Below are positions 1-6,079 of a DNA stretch of 10,937 nucleotides, piece after piece. A program made the translations under genes and the position numbers. Origin of the DNA: Spirochaetota bacterium (GTDB lineage Bacteria > Spirochaetota > Leptospiria > Turneriellales > Turneriellaceae); contig JAKQXK010000233.1 in assembly GCA_029561505.1 (NCBI GenBank), positions 1 to 10,937 of the forward strand, in the 5' to 3' direction. The notes under the pieces were generated by a model, which saw only the letters and a list, made by a program, of their open reading frames with translations, had not been told where the DNA came from and did not search any database. Within the stretch, counting starts at the first letter, position 1, and each line of letters begins with the position of its first letter.

Positions 1-57
1 ACCGACTGTCACAGGACCAAAAAGACAGCCGCGGCCGACCTCATCAACACCAATCAA
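1..57 (-). CDS. rnhB: Ribonuclease HII, N-terminal fragment (cut by window edge)
   Basis: Only the first 19 or so codons are in the window, and the gene runs off the left edge. The minus-strand reading gives LIGVDEVGRGCLFGPVTVG, which holds the GxDExGRG signature that opens type 2 RNases H. The Asp and Glu of this motif are catalytic metal ligands. The family removes RNA, including single ribonucleotides, from RNA-DNA hybrids in the cytoplasm. rnhB is a frequent downstream neighbour of rplS, which fits here. The start is uncertain. The only usual start codon in frame after the rplS terminator is TTG at 57, which leaves an unusually short N-terminus and has AGGG too close upstream to be an ideal ribosome binding site. 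The nearby ATG at 83 is in another frame and stops after 9 codons. The same frame stays open upstream through the terminator without an obvious start. The identity is firm; the start is not. Confidence 0.85.
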   Translation of the reverse strand, partial: MIGVDEVGRGCLFGPVTVG

Positions 58-83
58 GCCCTGCCAGGTCTTGCCGGTTTCAT
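54..83 (-). other. Possible 9-codon leader ORF overlapping the rnhB TTG start
   Basis: Just after the rplS terminator, the first ATG on the minus strand (83-81) opens a 9-codon frame reading MKPARPGRA. It ends in TGA at 56-54, and this stop overlaps the TTG at 57-55 that is the best in-frame start for rnhB (TTGA junction). This could be a translationally coupled leader. It could equally be chance, or the sign of a one- or two-base sequence error that puts the ATG out of frame with rnhB. No good Shine-Dalgarno precedes the ATG, because the terminator T-run lies there. Confidence 0.2.
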
Positions 84-84
84 C

Positions 85-112
85 AAAAAAAAACCGCGCA
101 AGAGCGCGGTTT
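85..112 (-). terminator. Rho-independent terminator after rplS
   Basis: On the minus strand the 6-bp GC stem CCGCGC/GCGCGG (94-109) closes a TCTT loop. It is extended by AAA/TTT pairs and followed by nine T residues (93-85). It lies about 25 bases after the rplS stop codon, the classical arrangement for an intrinsic terminator. It implies that rplS ends a transcript and that rnhB needs readthrough or its own promoter. Confidence 0.92.
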
Positions 113-136
113 CGATCTGCCAGCTGTGAAACAGGC

Positions 137-583
137 TTACGCAGGTGTTTCAGCGGCTGCTGGCGCTTCTGCCGCTGGTTGCGGTTTAGACGCCTTATAT
201 GCCTGAGCGGCCGTGAACAGCGAGTCTTTCACTGGCTTACGCACGATTTCTTTGAGGCGGCTACCTTTGCCCGACTTGTCGCGCAGGTAATAGAGCTTCG
301 CGCGGCGCACTTTGCTCGAGCGAATTTTTTCTACTTTCTCAACAGTCGGTGCATAAAGAGGGAAAATTCGCTCAACGCCGACGTCAAAGCTGACACGACG
401 AACAGTGAAGGTTTTGCCAGCGCCTTGGTTCTGAATGGCGATCACTAGGCCTTCATAGATCTGAATACGCTCTTTGGCGCCTTCTTTGATTTTATAGTGT
501 ACTTTTACCGTATCGCCGACCGAAAAGTCGACCGGGCGGTTAACCACGTCGTAGTGGAGTTTCTGGAGAATCTGATTCAGCAT
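137..583 (-). CDS. rplS: 50S ribosomal protein L19 with Ala/Pro-rich C-terminal tail
   Basis: This is a structural protein of the large ribosomal subunit at the 30S-50S interface. The 148-residue product matches L19 through about residue 115. It shows the [13 protein letters not shown] region (23-35), [12 protein letters not shown] (43-54), [11 protein letters not shown] (69-79) and the signature [16 protein letters not shown] (91-106). L19 is usually about 115 residues. The extra tail (about 128-148) is Ala, Pro and Glu rich and probably disordered. The ATG at 583 fits the family N-terminus, but only a weak AAGACGG sits directly before it. The gene is followed by a strong terminator and then rnhB. 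Upstream is a diguanylate cyclase gene rather than the usual trmD/rimM/rpsP, so this rplS is separated from its common operon partners within the window. Confidence 0.97.
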   Translation of the reverse strand: MLNQILQKLHYDVVNRPVDFSVGDTVKVHYKIKEGAKERIQIYEGLVIAIQNQGAGKTFTVRRVSFDVGVERIFPLYAPTVEKVEKIRSSKVRRAKLYYLRDKSGKGSRLKEIVRKPVKDSLFTAAQAYKASKPQPAAEAPAAAETPA

Positions 584-588
584 CCGTC

Positions 589-616
589 TTTATTGGCAGT
601 TGAGACAGGCCGTCAA
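589..616 (-). promoter_or_regulatory. Candidate promoter for rplS
   Basis: In the 60-base gap upstream of rplS the minus strand has TTGACG (616-611, five of six bases of the -35 consensus). A 16-base spacer separates it from AATAAA (594-589, four of six of the -10 consensus). Transcription would start at or next to the ATG, giving an almost leaderless message, which fits the lack of a good Shine-Dalgarno. The -10 match is modest and readthrough from the upstream gene is also possible. Confidence 0.3.
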
Positions 617-643
617 CGGTTGTTGAGGTTCAGGGGGGATATC

Positions 644-1573
644 TCACGTTGCCAAAGTCGGCGGCAGACAGGCTGCTACCTGGTTTCGACCCCGGTCTTT
701 TGCCGCATAAAGCCAATGGTCCGCAGCAGCCACGGCGGTCTGCATATCATCGTCGGGACTGCACTGGTTTACCCCAAAACTCATAGTCACGCTGAGCCCC
801 CCAGCCGAGACCGGTTCAGAGGCCACGGAAAGACGCAGCCGCTCGGCTAACCGCATTGCCGCGGTCAGATCTGTTTCGGGCAAAATGAGCAGAAACTCTT
901 CACCCCCCCAGCGACCGGCAAAGTCGGCGATCCGCTTTACCCCGTTTAGACGGGCTGCGACGGCGCGCAGCACCTGATCACCCGTATTATGGCCGAACCG
1001 GTCATTCACCTGCTTAAAGTGGTCAATATCACCGATTATGAGACTCAACGGACGCTCGTACCGCCGGGCAATGTGCAATTGCCGGCGCAGTTCTGCCTCT
1101 AACCGTCTGCGGTTCGCGAGACCCGTCAGAAGATCTGTGGTTGCCTGGCGCTTCAGTGCGCGGTGCATGCGGATTTTATCGGTCACGTCGGTGTAAACCC
1201 ACACATGCCCACGGTAATCTGAGTCGATAAATATGGGATAATAATGCCGCTCGAGCCAGCGCCCATCTTTGAGGGAGAATAGCTCACCTTTAACTGCCCG
1301 CTTTTCGGCGAGGCGGGCCTCGACGCTCTGCAAGAATAGCTCTGGTTCGACAAACGCCTCTTTAGCGGCCGCGGCTGAAACTTCGCAGGGGATGCTTGCG
1401 AACTCAGTTGCCGAAAGACCAATGTTAAAAAGGTCTAGAAACGCCTGATTGACAAAGCTAACCTGCCGGTTTTCGTCTTCGAGCAGAATCGCGAGGTGTA
1501 GCTGATCGAGCAGGCCTGTGAACCGGTGCTGGCCGAGGCGCAGGTTCGCGAGTAATGCGCTGTCTGAGTCCAT
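644..1573 (-). CDS. PAS-GGDEF diguanylate cyclase
   Basis: This is predicted to make cyclic di-GMP from two GTP in the cytoplasm. Numbering from the longest frame (GTG/ATG at 1651, 335 residues), a PAS-type sensor fold spans about 42-158 (LLEDENRQVSFVNQAF, ending at WVYTDVTDK). A GGDEF domain follows at about 165-330. Its key parts are present: DLLTGLANR (173-181), the metal-binding GDIDHFKQVND (207-217), GGEEF (249-253), and an RxxD product-inhibition site (R240-D243) at the usual spacing. It therefore looks catalytically active and feedback inhibited. No membrane segment is seen. I give the ATG at 1573 (residue 27, MDSDSALLANL) as the preferred start. Starting at 1651 would leave only 6 bases to the divergent lipoprotein start, and the extra 26 residues look non-conserved. 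Neither start has a strong ribosome binding site, so the start is uncertain. The signal sensed by the PAS fold is unknown. Confidence 0.9.
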   Translation of the reverse strand: MDSDSALLANLRLGQHRFTGLLDQLHLAILLEDENRQVSFVNQAFLDLFNIGLSATEFASIPCEVSAAAAKEAFVEPELFLQSVEARLAEKRAVKGELFSLKDGRWLERHYYPIFIDSDYRGHVWVYTDVTDKIRMHRALKRQATTDLLTGLANRRRLEAELRRQLHIARRYERPLSLIIGDIDHFKQVNDRFGHNTGDQVLRAVAARLNGVKRIADFAGRWGGEEFLLILPETDLTAAMRLAERLRLSVASEPVSAGGLSVTMSFGVNQCSPDDDMQTAVAAADHWLYAAKDRGRNQVAACLPPTLAT

Positions 1574-1657
1574 TTGTATTATTGGACGAACTTTGGGCGC
1601 GGTTAACGACGCGCAACTTCGACTTGCCTTTGTCAGGGCATTTTTGGTCATGATCGG

Positions 1658-3418
1658 GTGCCAAAAAAGTACCGCACGCTGGCTTTGAGCGTACTCGTCT
1701 GGGTGAACAGTTGTGGTAATGCAACCACGACCCCAGACCTACTCGACGCCAAAGGACTTTTGACTGACGTGACTTCGCCCGCGATTCTGTCGCCGGCTCC
1801 GTCGGGGGGTGGCCGGGCACCAAACCTGACCGCAAAGCTGATTTGGGCGACGAAGATACCTGCCAAATATTATGAGGTTGAAGTCACGTCAGATGCAGCG
1901 TACCAGAACCCGATCAGCGGCAGCCCTTTTCGAGTGGTAGCTCCGACAACTGAACTGACTATCAATTTGCCCGATGCCGTGCGCTATTACTGGCGCGTGC
2001 GCACGAATTATAACAGCCCGGGCGTGTGGTCGAATGGCTATTTCGACGCGATGAATTCATCGGTGCACGTCTTTTGCCCGCAGGCGAGCGCGACATGCGA
2101 CGACGCGGGCCAGTCGGGCAACAAGTCGCACCCATTTCGCACCATCAGCGGCGCACTTGCTTATGCACGCAGCACGACCGTGAGTGATATTCTCGTCGCG
2201 CACCGGGGCGGCACCGCAAGTTACAACGATACGATGATTGTGATTTCTGGTGTGAATCTCAAGGGTGGTTACACCGCAACATTTCTTGAGGCTGACCGCA
2301 GCATGACCGATGCGAACAAAGCACGCGTGGCTTATTCGGGCACGGTCTTGTTTGCTTTGAATATCATTGCGGCGACAACGGTTGAAGGTTTCAACATGAT
2401 TGCCACCGGCACTGCGAGTACCATTGCTCTCGTCGCTGGCTCTGATAACAACCTCACGCTGCAATACAACCGAATCGAGACCACCGTGGCGCAACCTGGG
2501 CCTTCTTATGGTGTGTTGGTGCAGAACAGCGGCACATCGCACGCCACAGGGCCATTGGTTGCGCACAACGCGATCGTTAGTGGCAACGTTGCAACTGCCG
2601 GCAGCACCACAGCAGCCATTCGCCTCGAAAACAGCACCCCCCGCATAAGAAACAATTATGTTAAATCAGGGACGATTGTACAAGGCATAACCGATTTTCT
2701 TTCTTTATCGGCCGGCATTCTGAGCACCAACTCCGACCCGCTCGCGGTCAATAATGTCATCGTCGCCAATACGATTTCGGGCGGCAATTTCGCGTGGAGT
2801 ATCGGTGTTTATCATTTCTCTGCAAACGGCGGCACGTATAGCAACAACACGATAGCAACCCTCTCATCGCTCGGCAATACGTATGCGTTAGCCATAAATG
2901 GCGGTACCGGCAAGCCGCTGCTGACCAACAATATTCTCTTTAACGCAGCTGGGGGTAGTGTTTTTTATGAATGGAATTCGGCCGACAATCCAGTTTCGCT
3001 ACACAACAACGCCTTCATTGGTGATTCAGGCGGCATTCATTACAGCAACAGCGGTGGCACGGCAATAAGAAGCGGCAACGCAAACCTAGCAAATATCAAT
3101 TCGTCTGCCGCGACGAATGGTGGAGCTACCGCAACGGTGGCTGGCAACATAACACCTCTTTCTAATTCGTGCATACCATTCATTAACTACGCAGGCGATG
3201 ACTGGCGTCTGCAACAGAACAGCTGCTCTGCAAGCGAATGGCGCGATCTCAGGTATGGCGGGCGCGACACGAACGCAGCAAATTGTGGCACCGGCAGCAC
3301 TGACTGCGGAGGAGTAACGAACGATCTCAATGCGACGGCGCGTACAGCAATCAACAGCGGCTCGTCGCCACTCACTAACGCTGCCGGCTACAGCATGGGT
3401 GCGTATGAACAGGACTAG
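1658..3418 (+). CDS. Secreted lipoprotein with Fn3-like and right-handed beta-helix domains
   Basis: The 586-residue product starts at GTG. A basic PKKYR stretch is followed by a hydrophobic run and the lipobox VNSC, so Cys19 would be lipidated; the loose lipobox is of the spirochaetal kind. Residues about 42-128 resemble a fibronectin-type III domain (LIWATKIPAKYYEVEV, RYYWRVRTNY). Residues about 138-210 match the DUF1565/beta-helix entry pattern (CDDAGQSGNKSHPFRTISGAL, then a VNLKGGY step). About 225-470 are Asn/Gly/Ser-rich coils such as VAHNAIVSGN, PRIRNNYV and LTNNILFN, typical of a parallel beta-helix. The end (PLTNAAGYSMGAYEQD) resembles the closing segment of choice-of-anchor Q beta-helix proteins. 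Six later Cys residues (140, 147, 505, 523, 543, 550) may form disulfides outside the cytoplasm. A cell-surface adhesin or glycan-binding/degrading role is possible, but no catalytic motif was recognised. It stands alone, convergent with the next gene. Confidence 0.85.
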   Translation: MPKKYRTLALSVLVWVNSCGNATTTPDLLDAKGLLTDVTSPAILSPAPSGGGRAPNLTAKLIWATKIPAKYYEVEVTSDAAYQNPISGSPFRVVAPTTELTINLPDAVRYYWRVRTNYNSPGVWSNGYFDAMNSSVHVFCPQASATCDDAGQSGNKSHPFRTISGALAYARSTTVSDILVAHRGGTASYNDTMIVISGVNLKGGYTATFLEADRSMTDANKARVAYSGTVLFALNIIAATTVEGFNMIATGTASTIALVAGSDNNLTLQYNRIETTVAQPGPSYGVLVQNSGTSHATGPLVAHNAIVSGNVATAGSTTAAIRLENSTPRIRNNYVKSGTIVQGITDFLSLSAGILSTNSDPLAVNNVIVANTISGGNFAWSIGVYHFSANGGTYSNNTIATLSSLGNTYALAINGGTGKPLLTNNILFNAAGGSVFYEWNSADNPVSLHNNAFIGDSGGIHYSNSGGTAIRSGNANLANINSSAATNGGATATVAGNITPLSNSCIPFINYAGDDWRLQQNSCSASEWRDLRYGGRDTNAANCGTGSTDCGGVTNDLNATARTAINSGSSPLTNAAGYSMGAYEQD

Positions 3419-3437
3419 CTATGCGTTTTCACAGCTA
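3416..3437. repeat. Imperfect inverted repeat across two convergent stop codons
   Basis: The arms TAGCT and AGCTA, with one mismatch and then two more pairs, enclose a 6-base CGTTTT loop. Each arm contains one of the two stop codons: TAG of the lipoprotein gene at 3416 and TAG of the minus-strand SDR gene at 3437. It could be a weak bidirectional transcription end, but the stem is short and there is no T-run on either strand. Confidence 0.3.
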
Positions 3438-4337
3438 ATGCAGCAAACCCGGTTCTTCGGCAAATATATCACGCAGAGCATCAACAAACGGTCGGTTTTG
3501 AAATCGTAAATCGTGCGCTGCTTTTTCGCTGCTGATCTTGATGCCCAGCCCAAGCGGTATCTTGAACACGCGTGCGCCCTTGCCCGAAGCCTCATGCCAG
3601 GCCGACAAAAAATCGGCGAAGTCGCGCGTATCGCCGCTCGTGTTATAAGCCTGCCCGATTGAGTTGTCACTTTCAAGCGACGCAACGACTGCATCGGCGA
3701 CGTCACCTGCATAGACGAGCGGCCAGCCAATCGCGGGCAGCGGCAAAAAAGGCAGCTTCATGGCCAGTTTGAAATAGGGCATAATGTTTTCGTCGCGTGC
3801 ACCGTAGACACCCGAGGGCCTCAGAGTGGTGAGGCCAATACCGTATTGTGTCGAAAGCTGCCACGCCAGCTCTTCGCTGAGCTGCTTGGTCGCGCGGTAT
3901 GCGCCGCCTTCGCGTTTTGCCCCGTTTAGCTGCTCTGATGTTTCGTTAATTTCGTAGGCGAGTGTGAACTTGTAGAGACCGATCGTGCTGATGTGCACCG
4001 CGCGTTTGATCTTGTTTTTCTGCATTGCGCCAAAAACATTTTCTGTGCCGGTTTTGTTGGGCAGATAGTTTGATTGCCAGTCAAGGTTGGTGAGCCGATA
4101 GAGAGCAGCATTCGAGACAACTGCGTCTGCGCCCACGAATGCATCGGTGAGCGAACGCGCATCGGCGAGATCTGCCCTGCGAAACGTGACACCCTCGCGC
4201 GACAAAAAAGCAGCCTTATCAGGATTTCTCACAACCCCAATCACATTGGCACCGCGCTTTAAAAGCGCCCTGCATATATATGCGCCAATCATTCCCGAGG
4301 CGCCGGTAACCGCAATCGTCTTGTCTTTAAGTACCAT
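3435..4337 (-). CDS. NAD(P)-dependent extended SDR (epimerase/dehydratase/reductase family)
   Basis: The 300-residue cytoplasmic Rossmann-fold protein is of the extended short-chain dehydrogenase type. It has the nucleotide-binding TGASGMIG (11-18, GxxGxxG), an acidic D56 region in RRADLADA, a catalytic Ser/Thr at HISTIG (115-120) and the active-site YRATK (Tyr147, Lys151). RPSGVYG (173-179) and VYAGDVADAVV (208-218) are typical of the NAD-dependent epimerase/dehydratase family. Some members act on sugar nucleotides, others on 3-beta-hydroxysterols or on aldehydes and ketones, so the substrate cannot be read from sequence. It is the last gene of the probable lyase-ligase-SDR operon, 53 bases after the ligase stop. 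AGGT lies 5 bases before its ATG. The context suggests a redox step on a fatty-acid-derived carbonyl or hydroxyl, which is inference only. Confidence 0.88.
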   Translation of the reverse strand: MVLKDKTIAVTGASGMIGAYICRALLKRGANVIGVVRNPDKAAFLSREGVTFRRADLADARSLTDAFVGADAVVSNAALYRLTNLDWQSNYLPNKTGTENVFGAMQKNKIKRAVHISTIGLYKFTLAYEINETSEQLNGAKREGGAYRATKQLSEELAWQLSTQYGIGLTTLRPSGVYGARDENIMPYFKLAMKLPFLPLPAIGWPLVYAGDVADAVVASLESDNSIGQAYNTSGDTRDFADFLSAWHEASGKGARVFKIPLGLGIKISSEKAAHDLRFQNRPFVDALRDIFAEEPGLLH

Positions 4338-4390
4338 ACGCTACCTGACGGTGCAGCCGAGAGCGTGGCGAGCAGAAAACGATTCGCGCG

Positions 4391-6070
4391 CTATGGCACG
4401 TGGTGGCGCAAGTCTTTTCGTAAGATTTTCCCCACCGGGCTCTTGGGCAGAGAATCTTTGAACACGTATTGCCGGGGTACCTTGTACTGAATCAGTTTAT
4501 CAGCGAGATATGCCCTGATTTCTTCACCGCTCGACTGCATGCCTGGCTTGATCACAACAAATGCCCGGCCCACTTCGCCCAGATAGTCATCTTTCACACC
4601 CACGACGCAGGCCTCGAGCACTGCCGGGTGATGGTAGAGCACCTCTTCGATTTCGGCGGGGTATACATTGTAGCCGCCGGTGATGATCAGGTCTTTCTTG
4701 CGATCGACTATACTGAAATAGCCGTCTTCGTCCATGCGACCGATGTCACCGGTGTAGAGCCAGCCGTCTTGAATTGTCGCGGCCGTTGCTTCGGGGTTTT
4801 GCCAATAACCGATCATGAGGTCGGGGCTTAGCAGAATTATCTCTCCCTCTTTATCGGGCGGCAAAAGTTCGCCGGTCTTTTCGTCGATGATCGCCATGAG
4901 CGTGTCGGGCCAGGGAAGGCCAATCGACTTCTCTTTTTTCATGCCATAAAGGGGGTTCGCACACTTGGCGGTGACCGATTCGGTGAGACCATAACCTTCG
5001 ATCAGCGTGCCGCCGGTTTTTTCTTTGAAGGCAATTTTGAGTGCTTCGGGCACCGGGGCCGCGCCAACGAAACAGGCGCGCAGGTTTGCCTTTCTGAGTT
5101 TTGCGAAATTCTTATGGTTCAGCATCGCGTTGTACATCGTCGGTACACCCGCAAAAACAGTGATGCCATCTTTTTCGAAATGGCGTATTGCCTGCGCTTC
5201 GTCCCATCTGGGCATGAGAACCATTTTTCCGCCTGAGCTGAGCGAGAGGTTGAGACCAATGCTGATGCCAAACCCGTGAAAAAATGGCAGCACGCAGAGG
5301 CCAATATCGTTTTTACTCAAATCACCCCAGGTGCGCGCCTGCGTCATGTTGACGACCATCGCGTGGTGAGAGAGCACAACGCCTTTTGAGACGCCCGTTG
5401 TGCCGCCTGTATAGATCATCACCGCGGTATCAGAGCCGGCAATCTGAACGGGTTCAGCTGAGCGGTGCCGGTACTCTCGCAGCACGCCGGCGAATGTACT
5501 GAGGTTTGCGCGCGTAAAATCGGGTAGCGGTTTCCCCAGGGACTTTTTCTTCAGACGAAACAGCATATTCTTGGGAAAAGGCAGGTATTCGCTGACGTCG
5601 GCCGCGACTGCAGGTATATCGGCGTTCTGCTGCAAGAGTGCAGAAACCTTGTCGTAAAGTAGGTCGAGAAATACGACGAGCTTCGCGCCCGAATTTCTGA
5701 ACTTGTATTCTGCTTCGGTGGGTGTGTCGAGCGGGCTCGCCGGTACGGCAACGGCGCCGCATTTCAATATCGCGTAGTAGACGATCACAAAATGCGGGCT
5801 GTTGGGCAGCATCAGAAATACCCGGTCACCTTTTTTGACCCCCTGCTCGGCGAAGTACGCCGCGAATGCATTGGCCGACGCCTCGACCTGTGCGTAGCTC
5901 AGCGACTTACCAAGAAATTTGAGCGCGATGCGGTGCGCATTTTCGGCACAGCTCGCTGCAAAAAGTTCTGGCAGTGTCTCTTTCGGGTACGCCAGACTCG
6001 GCGGCACATGCCTGTCGTAGTGCTTCAGCCAGGGTTTGTGAATTTTGTCTGGGTCTGGGTTGATTGTCAT
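4391..6070 (-). CDS. Fatty-acyl-CoA ligase (AMP-binding, long-chain FadD-like)
   Basis: This ligase activates a carboxylic acid with ATP to an acyl-adenylate and then to the CoA thioester. The 559-residue protein has the full set of adenylate-forming motifs. Numbered from the ATG at 6070, these are the P-loop YTGGTTGVSKG (220-230), GYGLTES (359-365), YTGDIG (439-444) with VDRKKDLIITGGYNVYP just after, and the C-terminal PKSPVGK whose Lys548 is the catalytic lysine. Length and the N-terminal LPELFAASCAENAHRIAL region fit medium/long-chain fatty acid ligases. The frame is open to an ATG at 6118, but that would overlap the upstream gene by 41 bases. I prefer 6070 because TAGGGG lies just before it and the conserved part starts after it. 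The gene begins 7 bases after the lyase stop, so the two are very likely co-translated. Chain length and any 2-hydroxy preference are not visible. Confidence 0.93.
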   Translation of the reverse strand: MTINPDPDKIHKPWLKHYDRHVPPSLAYPKETLPELFAASCAENAHRIALKFLGKSLSYAQVEASANAFAAYFAEQGVKKGDRVFLMLPNSPHFVIVYYAILKCGAVAVPASPLDTPTEAEYKFRNSGAKLVVFLDLLYDKVSALLQQNADIPAVAADVSEYLPFPKNMLFRLKKKSLGKPLPDFTRANLSTFAGVLREYRHRSAEPVQIAGSDTAVMIYTGGTTGVSKGVVLSHHAMVVNMTQARTWGDLSKNDIGLCVLPFFHGFGISIGLNLSLSSGGKMVLMPRWDEAQAIRHFEKDGITVFAGVPTMYNAMLNHKNFAKLRKANLRACFVGAAPVPEALKIAFKEKTGGTLIEGYGLTESVTAKCANPLYGMKKEKSIGLPWPDTLMAIIDEKTGELLPPDKEGEIILLSPDLMIGYWQNPEATAATIQDGWLYTGDIGRMDEDGYFSIVDRKKDLIITGGYNVYPAEIEEVLYHHPAVLEACVVGVKDDYLGEVGRAFVVIKPGMQSSGEEIRAYLADKLIQYKVPRQYVFKDSLPKSPVGKILRKDLRHHVP

Positions 6071-6074
6071 ATTG

Positions 6075-6079
6075 CCCCT
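6075..6079 (-). promoter_or_regulatory. Ribosome binding site of the ligase, overlapping the lyase stop codon
   Basis: On the minus strand TAGGGGCAATATG joins the lyase stop (TAG, 6080-6078) to the AGGGG Shine-Dalgarno and, four bases on, the ligase ATG at 6070. This decides the start over the upstream ATG at 6118 and suggests translational coupling. Confidence 0.7.

Noticed and set aside
497..850. A 117-codon plus-strand frame across the rplS/diguanylate cyclase junction
   Set aside because: It covers parts of two real minus-strand genes and the spacer, and no protein pattern is visible.
2057..2566. A 169-codon minus-strand frame inside the lipoprotein gene
   Set aside because: The composition is Arg/His/Cys-rich with no motif, and it is antisense to the beta-helix coding sequence.
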